Part shown: piece after piece, positions 11,312 to 21,554 of the stretch | How the letters are laid out: each line of letters begins with the position of its first letter | Numbering within the stretch: position 1 is the first letter of the stretch | From: Bryopsis sp. KO-2023 | Lineage: Eukaryota > Chlorophyta > Ulvophyceae > Bryopsidales > Bryopsidaceae | Direction of reading: 5' to 3' | Length of the DNA stretch: 64,000 nucleotides | Assembly (NCBI GenBank): GCA_030272585.1 | Contig: BSYQ01000009.1 | Coordinates: forward strand, 3,968,001 to 4,032,000 | Notes under the pieces: generated by a model | The model's input: only the letters and a program-made list of their open reading frames with translations | The model's database searches: none | Told to the model about the DNA's origin: nothing | Position numbers and translations under genes: made by a program

Positions 11312-12596
11312 ATGAACGCACGGAAGGAACCTAAGTGTATGTCACCAGCAAGAGACGTTGGCACACTTGTTCCCGAAAGCCAACCAGGTTCGCCGATATC
11401 TCCTCTCCCTTCCCCAAGCGCATCCTTGAATGGCCACTATCTCGGCAAGACCGCGCAGATCGTGGCAGCCTGCCGTGCGACAGAAACAGGCAAACCAGCA
11501 GATGCTGGAAAACTCCACGATCCCTGGGCCATCAACTTCGCAGGCGTTGCAGGCATGGAAATACTGGAGACGATCAGGAAGTTCTCCCCCGGCACCGCAG
11601 CAGCCCTGGAGGGATACGTTGTTGAACGGACGTTGTTCCTGGATGGAGTTTTGAACGAAACGTTGGCACAGCCTGATATGCGCCAAGTCGTCGTCGCTGC
11701 TGTGGGTGGGGACGCACGGCCTTATCGCATAGCCTTCCCTCAGGGCACCGTGCTCTACGAGATGGACCTCCCTGAGGTCTTGCGGTATCGCTTCACAGTT
11801 TTCGGGAGGACGCAAGCAAAAGCAGCTTGTGACCTACGCAGCCTGGGGGTCGATTTGTCACAGGATACCTGGCATCATGAGTTGATGACGGCGGGATTCG
11901 ATCCGTCGAAGCCGTCAGTGTGGATTGTGGAGGGGCTGTTGATGTACTTGACCACCAACCAATGTGGAAGACTGATTGCAAAGGTATGTGACCAGCAACA
12001 TCGATGTTTTGTGCACACATCCGTCGATTAGGTCATTCAGGTCTGACGGACTCTTTTTTTTTTTAAATAGAGCATGGCTTCATCCTGCGATGTTTTCATT
12101 TCCAATCCAGTGCATCATGGTTGGTGTGAATGCTAGCCAACAATTGGGGGAGGGGAGAGGATCCAATTAAAGAGAGGCATCTTTTGGGTTCATTATCTTT
12201 TCCTGACACCTTTAGCCATTTCGACAAATAATAAATGATTATTTGATGTCTTGTTTTTTGCTTTTTCCCTGGAAGATCGGATCCTTATGTCAGCCTGGGA
12301 GCCTCATCTGTGGCGATTTGTTCACCGAGGAATTTGTCACATACAGTCAAACGAAGCATGTTCATAACATATGGCACGATTGTGGAGCCTCCAGGCCAGA
12401 CTATTACATCGAGGAGCCCCAGATGTGGTTTTCTAAATTTGACTTTGGAGCTCACCTCAAAAAATGCAAGGATTTGGGTGCTGGTTGGGGTGTCGAAGAA
12501 AAAGTGAATGGAGTGGATTTTGATGTTAGTTTGATGGAGGATAGTGACCAGTCTCCACGACCACTGTTTTTCAAAGCAACCAAGCAAGCAACTTAG
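11312..12596 (+). CDS. LCMT/PPM-family SAM-dependent methyltransferase (2 exons)
   Basis: Exons 11312-11983 and 12276-12596 join in phase 0 to give 330 residues. The order of family marks fits the leucine carboxyl methyltransferase-like (PF04072) group: DPWAINFAG near the N terminus, RTLFLDGVL, the SAM-binding strand VVVAAVGGDARPYRIAFP, the acidic strand YEMDLPEVLRYR, then DLSQDTWHHEL and VEGLLMYLT. Exon 2 supplies GSLICGDLF and the C-terminal fold. Many relatives are broad methyltransferases of unknown substrate rather than true PP2A methylases, so the substrate stays open. The reading frame is open upstream of this ATG as far as the LTR, so a longer start or an organelle-targeting leader interrupted by the transposon is possible. 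Confidence 0.8.
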
Positions 12597-13801
12597 TACT
12601 TAATTATTACTTTGGCAGCAAAGAATTAACAGTTAGCAGATTAGACATCGCATCAACTGAGCGAGCACAATTCAAAATTTAATTGCATCTGAAGATAAAT
12701 TCGATGCAGGCATGTGCTCTTCTGAGTTCCAAAAGGGTCAATGGGTTGGCTTTGGTTGAGCTGATTTGAGTGATTTTGAATTAACTAGTGAAAGGAAATG
12801 ATTGTGAATCCTACTTACGTTCTTTCTTTTTTCTTTTTGTTTTTGATAGCAGTTTTGTTTGTTATTCTCCCCAAAGCATCAATGCAAGGGGTGAGGTGGG
12901 TGGTGTGGAATCCCAAACGGAAATGTAAGTATGCAACAAGATTTTTTTGGTGATGGCAGGTGTAGTTGGTGTTGTGTGTGGGGCCCCACAAGGGGGGTAA
13001 CTTAACACTGGAATGAATCCATGGAGTGTTGTGTTGAAAACCCTGAGTTTTTAAGAAGGAACACAACAGATTCATGAGGTATACTTAGGTTGTCTTCTTG
13101 TGTCCTGCAATCAGTGTGGTTGTACACTAAAGCGGCGAATTTCGAAAACCAGGTTTCTGGAATCAGACATTTGTAACAGCATTCATGCAATATCTTCGTT
13201 CAAGTCGACAGGTGGCTCGGGGAATGCTGGATGGGGGTCAACCTATTTGCGATTCAACCATTGGTTGAGGGACTCTGAACACCTGATCGTGAGAGAGAGT
13301 ACAATTATTGAAAACATCACCACTGCAAAAACCATCCATCTTCCCTATCTCTATCCGAGACTTTCTGCAAAAGCCCTCAGTTTCTTTTTCCGAGAAATCG
13401 TGGACCTATTCGGTTCTTGCTCGTTTCAGTCTTGTGGAGCAATCAGTGTTTGTAGATACGGACCGGTGTAATAGAGTCTTGCGGAGCAGAATCAATCAAT
13501 CAATCAATGATTACATGTGGAGCAGAAATGTGGCGGCGCTTCGTCCTACCGAACACCGAATCAGTGTCACATCAACAGATAGGTATTTTCTCACGACCAA
13601 GAAAACACATATCGCGGATTGGTTCGCAGCGATGACACGCCAGAAAGAAAATCCAAGGTCGAGAGGAGGATAGTCTTTTTTTTTTCCCTCCAATCTGACA
13701 GGTCGTTTTATCGGACGCTTCACTAGACCACCTCACTCTCCGATGTTGAAAAGCCGTTCCAACCCACCTCGGCTCGCTCAAAATTTCTGATCCCAATCAA
13801 G
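12597..13801. other. intergenic between methyltransferase and sulfotransferase copy 2
   Basis: 3' UTR of the methyltransferase followed by sequence without a recognisable gene. A (CAAT)n run lies at about 13489-13508. Small frames here lack domains, signal peptides or splice support. Confidence 0.45.
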
Positions 13802-14402
13802 ATGTTCTTCAGGTGGTTATCAGATTTTTTTCATCAACTTTTTCCTTTATGGAACTCAGCAAACCATCATTTCCTATGACAAAACAAATTTGATTTAAAC
13901 CATTTCATATTTTTTCTACTGCACCTATTTTCTGTATTATAAAACAGGACTATCAACCTCTGTTGGCCCATGCAGCAAGTGAGGAGCTTGAAACTATGTT
14001 CTTGATTAGCTGTGACAATCGAGGGGTTGTTCAAACGTGTTTTTTCACAGACCTTTTAAATCCCACAATCCCACTTCTTTTTTGCCATTTTTTTTTGTTG
14101 AAGGGGATTCATCTCAGAAATGTTGCTGGTCGTCTGCTTATTTTCTGCTGCAACTTTTTTCGTTGGGTTCCGTACGCCAGGTAAGACTCTTCCCAGAAAC
14201 ATACCCCTTATTTATTATATTCGAGTGATCTTGGCAATAGTCATAAAAAAATGGATCAATAACAAATCTCCAATTTTTTATTGACCACCACAATGTTGCT
14301 GAAAATTTTCACTTCTTGCAATGAATAGAGCTGCACCCATGTCTCGATTTGCAATCCCAACACAGGCTGTATCAATTGCACTAGTGAAAAAAGGGCCGAT
14401 TT

Positions 14403-14675
14403 GCCAGTTTATTCTCCAGTTTTTGCACGAAGTTCCAACATTCGTTTCGTGCGTTCTCTGAGTTTACCGGGTTTTCGATTTTCCAGATTACGACCTCGAT
14501 TACCAGTTTTTCTTACCACATTACCAGAACTTACCAGTTTTGGGGGGAGGTGGAAAAACTGGTAATCGTGTATCTGGTAAATTCGACTTTTGATGATCTG
14601 GTAATTTCAAGAATCTGGTCATTCTTGAAAAATTGGTAGTAAGCAAAACTGGTTATACTGGTTATTTCGACACTG
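14403..14675. repeat. foldback element rich in ACCAGT/ACTGGT motifs (in intron 2 of copy 2)
   Basis: An imperfect inverted-repeat stretch. Its left half carries repeated CCAGTTT and ACCAGT motifs, its right half their complements (AAACTGGT, ATCTGGTAA), around a G-rich centre near 14555. It is absent from the matching intron of copy 1, which is 292 bases against 737 here. This fits a non-autonomous MITE-like insertion of unknown family. Exact ends were not resolved. Confidence 0.5.
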
Positions 14676-16059
14676 GAAACAAGTTCATTGAGTAATCATT
14701 TATAGAGCCAGAAACAAACTGCTCATTCAACAACCCACTGCCCTAAAATCATATGCCGACGAAAACTCCAGTTGGTCTGGTCAATTTGCTGTGATTGGAA
14801 GTTGTCTGGCTAGAATATATGAAATTTTGTTTGCAATGTAGACAAGCTTCTTTCCTTAACTGTTTGTTTCATCAGTTCCTTGGATTCTTCAAATTTTTTT
14901 TGTTTGTTTCTGCACAGTCACAAGGATGCAGCGGATAAGGCTTTATTGGGGTGACATGCATTCGACAAAAACGTATTCCGACGAGATCACACTCCCATCG
15001 TTTGACCTCTTCTCAACTCAAGGACTCTCTTCGGTGGAAGTCGACTCAAGGCCAGCCGCCTTGTTCGAGTCTTGCGAACCGTTTTGCCAAGACCAGCACT
15101 GTAGGAAACAGTGCACCGCTCTGGACAATGCGATCAAACATCTCCAAGCCTGGACGCAGAATTCTACATCAAATCCGGGCATCGTGTTCATCAGGATGGG
15201 TTTTCTCGCTGCGAGCCACAGCCAACCTATGTATCGTAAACTCTTCCAATCTGCTGTGAGGGCAGTGAAAACGAATCCTCGCTTCTTGAAGTATGGCCAT
15301 TCTGACCACGCTTTCATTTGCATGGTCGATGGATGTGATACTGTGTTGTCAGATATGGTAAGCAAAACCAGGTTTGGGAAAGACACTCGGGCAATCTGGG
15401 TTGGTCGACAGAAGGATCAGGGAGGCTTTGGCCGTGCAGGGATCGGTTGCTGGCTGCGGCTGATGCCGACATCAAATCTGTGCTGGTGGAGGTGGAGAAG
15501 AAAATAGTGGGGGAACATCGATGGACGTGCCATGGAAAGTGGACGCTGGGGAAAAAGAAGATTGGGCTGTTGTCAAAGCGATGCTTGTGAGTAATCAAAG
15601 CTTATCAATGAGTGGTATGGACGAGTGAAAACCTATTCGCAAGATACGTTTCAGTGACATTTCTTTTTTTCTTTTCTGATTTGGTTTTTTTTCTATGGCC
15701 AGGGGGAATCTCAGGACAGCTTCGAGACATCGACTCGTGGCCGTCCCAATTCAAAAGTCGGGGAGCTCAGAAATGACGGCGCTGATGCGTCGAATAGCAG
15801 GGATGCCGCAGTGGCGTAACACCTCCGAGGAGCTAATGTATGGTCCTGGTATGGACTTGGAGCGCATCGGCAGAAAGTGGAACATTTCGGAAGCCCGGAA
15901 AAATATGGAGGATCCCGAGTGGAAACGCATCATATTCGTGAGGGACCCCGTGGCGAGGTTTCTGTCCGGATACCTCAGCAGAATCGTGGCGGGAAAGGAG
16001 TATTTCAGAGCAAACGTCACGGAAGGGGCAGAAATGCCTACCATCGAGCAGGTGGGAAT

Positions 16060-16430
16060 CCCAGGGATTTTTTTTCTCGATATTTTTGTCGGACACCGAC
16101 CGAATGAAAGGGATCGGTGATAAAATTTGCCGGACACATTTCGAATTTTTAGCTCAAGCCTGAACCCAAAACTGACATGGAACAACATGCCGAAAACCAC
16201 AACTCGAGCGTGTTTGTGTCACAACAGCGCTCACTACCACCACACTACACTATAGTAGAGAAGCGCAGAGTAGCGCTTCAATCTGGGAATTTGTCCGAAT
16301 TCGCGCTATTCCCCTCGTCGTTCGGCGGACACGTTGTCCGAACGAGGTCCCTGTGGTGGTGCAATTTCCCGGTCGTGGCGTGCACGATTATGACAAAAAG
16401 TGGTATTTAGGACACAAAAAAAAACACTGG
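16060..16430. mobile_element. MITE-like DNA transposon insertion in intron 4 of copy 2
   Basis: Copies 1 and 2 match up to gagcaggtggga and resume at ggtgggatggctttgaat, with about 370 extra bases in copy 2. The insert starts CCCAGGGATTTTTTTT and ends AAAAAAAAACACTGGG, which are imperfect terminal inverted repeats. The flanking ggtggga is duplicated, so the target duplication is 7-8 bases. CAG-type ends and a duplication of about 8 bases recall hAT elements. There is no coding capacity, so it is non-autonomous. Confidence 0.65.
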
Positions 16431-17064
16431 GTGGGATGGCTTTGAATGCCCCTTGCTATCCTAAAGCGCCCTTCAAAACCAATTTTGTTGTAGTTTCGCT
16501 TCACTCCCCTCTGTCGATCGACATTCAAACTCGACGAGGAGCTCGGAAGAGAAGGGCATCCGTCCGTCCGTTTCCCTATTCACTAATTCGCCTCGCTGAA
16601 ACAAAAAATTTTTGCGTTGCTTTTCACAGGTGCTTGAGACTTTCGAAGCGCTGACGTTGAAGGAACGAAGAGTGCTCGACGTTCATTTCCGACCGCAAAG
16701 CACCTCTTGCAACACTGTGCGCGGTAACAGATGTTTCCTCCCGACCACTCGGTTCGATTTCGTTGCGCGCGTCGAGTCTCTGGACGACGACCTCAAAGAC
16801 ATGCTGACGTCCATGGACTTGTGGGAAAGCTACGGAGCGTCGGGCTGGGGTCCGAATGGGGACCTCTCTTTCCCAGAATACAACATTTTCACGCAAGAAA
16901 AGAAAAAGTACGTGGACAGCATGAGGGAAACGCACGCCGCCGAGAAAATTCACCAGTACTTGACTCAAGATATGATTCGGCGACTTCTGGAGTTCTACAA
17001 GGACGACTACGATGTTTTCGGTTTCGATCGCTCAACTTGGATCAAGCCTGAGAAGCAGCTCTGA

Positions 17065-18341
17065 AGGAAAATGGGGGGAAGGGGGGACGATTGTTGTTTG
17101 TAAAAAGCAACAAATAAGGAACTCGCCTCATCGCTTCCAGGGCGGGATTTTTTTCTAGATCAACGCTGCCACTAACAAAGTCGACAGAAGTTTCAGACAC
17201 AGAACACTATGACGGGGGTTCAGTTTGTGATTTAGTTTCACCCCTCGTCGATTTATTTATTTATTTCTAGTGTTTTTGCTGCGGGTTGGTTTGGACGTAA
17301 TAACTGCGATATGTGGTTGGGCTAATAAGTGGGGTTTCGGGAAAATACTGTCAACGGTTTTTTTCTAAGGAAATGTTCTACAAATAATACATCATTTCCA
17401 CAGCTGTTTTATAGACGAGGAGAAGAAAATCTTGTTTTTTTAAATATTTGTTGACCTGAACAAGAAACAGCTCGATTTATGATAGTGCATGAAGTCACTT
17501 CTCCTTTTCGATCTTTCTTGGCTGTGGAAGCTTGTCAATGGAGCCATAGGCTCGCAAAAAAGGAGAGAGAAACAGAATATCAAGGAAGTGGGGGTTTGAG
17601 ATAGCTGGGACTCAAAAAAAAAAAAGCTTGTGTTCTTACACAAACACTGCTCACCGAAAGGCCATATATGCTTTTCGTGCATGCATGTTGTATTAATAGG
17701 GCGGATTTTCCCGTCCTACAGACGCCTGAGGTTTTGTCCATGATATATTGAGTACTCGCACCTCGTGGAGGGTGTAGACGACGTTTCAGAACACCCATCC
17801 CCCCTCAGATATTGAAACACAGATTGAGCGCTTGAACAGTCATAGTATGTTTCTTGCAAGAAACCAATTGGTTGTGTCCACAAAAGACAATGCTCTTTAT
17901 CATCCCACCGAAACATATATGTTATATACCATGTTGCATGCCCAGTCCAACGTCAGAAAAGCAACACATTTCATAAGATTATACAAATCATAATGCAAGT
18001 TCATTTAAAACAATCACGTTCAAAGATGGTTTTTCATTACCACCTCCCAAAGCCTCCCCCCCCTTTAAGTTTCAAAACATGGATCTTGAGTTTCGGCATA
18101 AAAATGAAATCCTTCTAGAACTGTGAATCCACATCTTATTGCAACATTCTTGATCATAGAGCATTCCCTGGTCACGGTCATAAAAATGGTCACCTCGAAA
18201 ATACACAACTTATGGCAGGCATAAGAATTTCACCACCACAATGCCCCGTTGTCAAAAAAATGCAAAGAAGGAAATCAACACCCTCTGAAACCCAAAACAG
18301 CTGTATTTATTGGACACTGGCCTGATTTACTGCATGCTCAG
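17065..18341. other. intergenic, no gene seen
   Basis: AT-rich sequence between the plus-strand pseudogene and the minus-strand proline-rich gene. It should hold both 3' UTRs. No frame with domain support and no RNA gene was recognised. Confidence 0.5.
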
Positions 18342-21300
18342 CTAGCCTCCACCAACCCTATCAAGCAAACCCTTTCTGAGGGCTTCAATAGGATTCTGCG
18401 ACTGACCGCTGTGCTCTTCACTACTGCCTGTAGGGCTGCTGTCCCTATCTCCATGCGACTGGTCTGTATTAGACAAAAGACCCTCCCGCAGAGCAGCAAT
18501 GGAGCCCTGCCCTTTATTGGATTTGTTTGGATCTGACAATATCCCGTCTCGAAGAGCAGCAACCGAGTCTTGGAGCTGCCCATCCTTTTGCCCATTGCTC
18601 CCAGATGCCGGCGATGATGATGGAGCTGGAGTTTGGGATGGTGCTGAGGGACTCGACTTCAGGCCCTCTCGTAGCACTTTGATGGCTTCTGCTGCAGTGT
18701 CTGGTTCTTGGGGGGGGGGCAAATGCGGGGCTGGTGGTGTAGGTGCAGTACGAGGAGGAGGAGCAGGACCAGGAGAAGGAGGAGGCACAGGAATAGAGGA
18801 CGGAGATGGTGACAATGGCTGCAAAAGGCCCTTCCTCAATGATGCAACAGCATCAGGAGTAGATGTACCGGGGGATGATGGTGGAGAGGGTGATGATGGT
18901 GGAGGTATTGGGGGCGGGCTGGGCTCCGGTGGGGTAGGGACAGGAGCAGGTGTCGGTGATGGGGATGGGGAAGGCACTGGTGGACCAGGAGCAGGTGCAG
19001 GTTTCGGAGATGGGGGTGGGGATGGAGGTGGGGAAGGCACTGGTGGACCAGGAGCAGGTGCAGGTTTCGGGGGTGGGGATGGAGGTGGGGAAGGCACTGG
19101 TGGACCAGGTGCAGGTGCAGGTTTCGGAGATGGGGATGGGGATGGAGGTGGAGAAGGTACTGGTGGAGCAGGTGCAGGTGCAGGTTTCGGAGATGGGGAT
19201 GGAGGTGGAGAAGGCACTGGTGGAGCAGGAGCAGGTGCAGATGAAGAAGGAGGAGGCACAGCAGGAGCCGGACCAGGTTTTGGTGATGATGGTGGAGATG
19301 GGGAAGGAGGAGGAGGAACTGGAGCAGGATTCGACGATGGGGAAGCAGACGGGGAAGGAGGAGGCCCTGGAGCTGGATTCGGTGTTGAGGATGGGAACGG
19401 GGAAGGAGAAGGAGGAGGATCTGGAGCAGGCGGTGGAGCTGGAACCGGAACAGGATCTGGTGATGGGGTAGGAGCAGGAGCAGGACCATTCGATAAGGAT
19501 TGAGATTTGAATGGTGGACGAGGATCAGAGCCAAGCTTTGGAGATGGGGAAGGCGATGGTAATTGAGGTGGTGAAGGTGAAAACGGAACAGGCCTGGGAG
19601 CTGCGTCTGGGGATGAAGCCGGAGATGGAGATGATTTGTCATCAGGTGGAGAAGCCGTATCAGAGGACAGTGCTGAGGGGCTCGGAGAGGACACGCTTTC
19701 TGGCTCTGACTGCTGCTCTGACCGCGGCTCTGACTGCTGCTCTGACCGCGGCTCTGACTGTGGCTCTGACTGTGGTTCTGACTGTGGCTCTGTCTGGGTC
19801 TCTTGCTGTGGCTCTGACTGGGGTTCTGATTGTGGCTCTGGCGGTGGCTCTGGCAGTGGCTCTGGCGGTGGCTCTGGCAGTGGCTCTGGCTGCTGCTCTG
19901 GCTGTGGCTCTGGCTGCTGCTCTGGCTGTGGCTCTGGCGGTGGCTCTGGCGGTGGCTCTGGCGGTGGCTCTGGCGGTGGCTCTGGCTGTGGCTCTGGCTG
20001 CTGCTCTGGCTGTGGCTCTGGCTGCTGCTCTGACTGCGGCTGGGGTTCGGGCTGGGGTTTGGGCTGGGGCTCGGGCTGGGGCTCTTGCTGTGGCTTTGAC
20101 TGGGGTTCTGATTGCGGCTCTGGCTGTGGCTCTGGCTGGGGTTCTGGAATTGATATCCCGCTCTCTGTTTCAGGAGGTTTTGGTACCTCAGGGAGCATTG
20201 CCAAGGGATTGATGAGCACCAATGGATTTGGTCTCGGTGGTCCTCTTGGCGGCGAAGCAGGGGGTACCACCCCCTGCAGTGGCTGAGGCGGGATCAAAGG
20301 AAATGGCGGGGGCAGGGGCCTGACTATTGGCATCGTTGGCTGGAATGGTGGTACTATTTTGGCCACTGTCTCCTCTTCCTCTTCCCCATCCCCATCCAAT
20401 TCTGTTGTAGGCTGACCCAGCCCAAAATTTTCAAGCCAATCAACTGTCGAAGGCACTGGTTGTCTTGATGATGGCATGGAGACCGGCTCCCAACTTATGA
20501 CATGGACTGGTAAATCCTCGAATCCCTCCATTTCATCTCCTCCCACCTCTTCATCAGCGCTGCCCGATGGAACAACAGCAGAATCCAATGCTTGCTCAAG
20601 GTCAGAATCAGAAAGAGGTTCTTCCAAGGCTGGCGTTTCAGACGCAAAACTGTTGGAAGCCTCATCAACTCCTTGTGGCTGGGTGCGCTCTGTTCCAAAA
20701 GACCCATCTTTGGCCCCTCGTACATTCCAAGCCGTGGTGAAAACTGGGGAGCTGGATACTCTGGATGGCAGGGCAACACTGGTAATTCTGATGCTCTGTG
20801 GAGTTCGGTCCACCTCCACCTCTCCTTCTTTTTCTCCTACTGGACTTCCAGCTTGCATTCCATTCCCTCGAGTCGAGAGTTTTCCAGACGAAGGGTCTCC
20901 ACCGGAATCATCTGTTTCATTTCTTTCAAATATCAGTATAGGACCCAATGCCACCAACCCCTCATCCTCGGATCCCAGTCGCCCACGCCTTTTCCTTTTT
21001 TTGGCAGAGCTGGGGCTCCCTATTTTAGTCCTGGATGTTGGGATGATATCGTGATCCACCATGCGCTTTTTTTTCTTCATTTTGGGTCCTGGAGCTGTTT
21101 CTTCCAGGCTGCTGGTGATCGTAATACCTCGACTGACGGAAGTCACCGGTCCTTGCTGGCCATCCGAATCACTCTCAACAACCTGTAAGATGCCCCTTCT
21201 CCATCCCTCATGAAGCTGGCAATCCTTGCATGCTCCAGCCAATTCCCCTGCATCCAACACTTGATCAATTAAACAAGTTCTCCTTACAATGGAAGACCAG

Positions 21301-21554
21301 CAAACAAGCATTCCAAGCCCAAACAGCCCAGCTTCGGAGAAATGGTTGGAGAGCATTTCATTCACGGTGGGAAAACCCAGCATCCCCAGAAGATCATGCT
21401 TGTGAGATGTTTTTTTGTTCGGGAGTGGATATCGTTGTACGAGGATCCCCTTCACAAACCCCCCATCATTCCCGCACAGATTTAGTGTGTGGATGGTTCT
21501 CACCGTCAAGAAGCCGCCCATTGGTGGAACATGCGGTCCAAATAGCCAACGCAA
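18342..21554 (-). CDS. long proline-rich repeat protein with five C-terminal LRxGLL motifs
   Basis: A frame of up to 1070 codons; family not recognised. The best ATG may be at 21383 (MLGFPTVNEM), because the first 57 codons look uncharacteristic. After about 100 ordinary residues come basic, NLS-like clusters (KMKKKKR, KKRKRRGR) and an acidic, Ser-rich part. Next is a tract of PEPQ/PEQQ/PEPP units (about 19690-20150), then proline tracts built on PAPAPGPPVPSPPPSP units (about 18955-19250). The C terminus repeats a short motif five times: ASLRKGLL, KVLREGLK, AALRDGIL, AALREGLL, EALRKGLL. An internal stretch that could act as a 105-base in-frame intron (gtaagg to ttacag, about 21179-21285) makes two isoforms possible. 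No signal peptide is evident. The long plus-strand Gly/Ala frames here are its shadows. Confidence 0.65.
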   Translation of the reverse strand: MRWLFGPHVPPMGGFLTVRTIHTLNLCGNDGGFVKGILVQRYPLPNKKTSHKHDLLGMLGFPTVNEMLSNHFSEAGLFGLGMLVCWSSIVRRTCLIDQVLDAGELAGACKDCQLHEGWRRGILQVVESDSDGQQGPVTSVSRGITITSSLEETAPGPKMKKKKRMVDHDIIPTSRTKIGSPSSAKKRKRRGRLGSEDEGLVALGPILIFERNETDDSGGDPSSGKLSTRGNGMQAGSPVGEKEGEVEVDRTPQSIRITSVALPSRVSSSPVFTTAWNVRGAKDGSFGTERTQPQGVDEASNSFASETPALEEPLSDSDLEQALDSAVVPSGSADEEVGGDEMEGFEDLPVHVISWEPVSMPSSRQPVPSTVDWLENFGLGQPTTELDGDGEEEEETVAKIVPPFQPTMPIVRPLPPPFPLIPPQPLQGVVPPASPPRGPPRPNPLVLINPLAMLPEVPKPPETESGISIPEPQPEPQPEPQSEPQSKPQQEPQPEPQPKPQPEPQPQSEQQPEPQPEQQPEPQPEPPPEPPPEPPPEPPPEPQPEQQPEPQPEQQPEPLPEPPPEPLPEPPPEPQSEPQSEPQQETQTEPQSEPQSEPQSEPRSEQQSEPRSEQQSEPESVSSPSPSALSSDTASPPDDKSSPSPASSPDAAPRPVPFSPSPPQLPSPSPSPKLGSDPRPPFKSQSLSNGPAPAPTPSPDPVPVPAPPPAPDPPPSPSPFPSSTPNPAPGPPPSPSASPSSNPAPVPPPPSPSPPSSPKPGPAPAVPPPSSSAPAPAPPVPSPPPSPSPKPAPAPAPPVPSPPPSPSPSPKPAPAPGPPVPSPPPSPPPKPAPAPGPPVPSPPPSPPPSPKPAPAPGPPVPSPSPSPTPAPVPTPPEPSPPPIPPPSSPSPPSSPGTSTPDAVASLRKGLLQPLSPSPSSIPVPPPSPGPAPPPRTAPTPPAPHLPPPQEPDTAAEAIKVLREGLKSSPSAPSQTPAPSSSPASGSNGQKDGQLQDSVAALRDGILSDPNKSNKGQGSIAALREGLLSNTDQSHGDRDSSPTGSSEEHSGQSQNPIEALRKGLLDRVGGG
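18955..19250 (-). repeat. coding tandem repeat, PAPAPGPPVPSPPPSP-type units
   Basis: About five imperfect copies of a unit of 16-22 codons inside the proline-rich gene. Length differences between units are whole codons, so the frame is kept. Confidence 0.75.
19690..20150 (-). repeat. coding short tandem repeat, PEPQ/PEPP units
   Basis: A run of 6- and 12-base units (on the plus strand ggctctggctgt and variants) coding alternating Pro-Glu and Pro-Gln dipeptides. Repeats of this kind change length easily by slippage. Confidence 0.8.

Larger units (their letters stand above)
13802..17064 (+). pseudogene. sulfotransferase copy 2, frameshifted
   Basis: The same five-exon layout as copies 1 and 3: 13802-13812, 14104-14180, 14918-15586, 15703-16051 and 16630-17064. 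Exon 2 is again exactly 77 bases and encodes a membrane anchor. In exon 3, after the codons for RAIWVGRQK, 19 bases present in copy 1 are missing (around 15416), so the frame shifts and stops near 15507. Exons 4 and 5 remain open and almost identical to copy 1. The first donor reads gtggtt, while the other two copies have gtaggt. Introns 2 and 4 are enlarged by inserted repeats. The likely reading is a recently disabled gene; a short secreted product or alternative splicing around exon 3 cannot be excluded. Confidence 0.75.

Noticed and set aside
19690-20150. CRISPR-like regular repeat array
   Set aside because: The units are 6-12 bases without spacers and encode Pro-Glu/Pro-Gln dipeptides in an otherwise open frame, in a eukaryotic genome.
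18499-20286. Long plus-strand Gly-, Ala- and Ser-Gly-Cys-rich frames
   Set aside because: They are reading-frame shadows of the proline-rich repeat gene on the minus strand; tandem repeats of 6 and 12 bases stay open in several frames.
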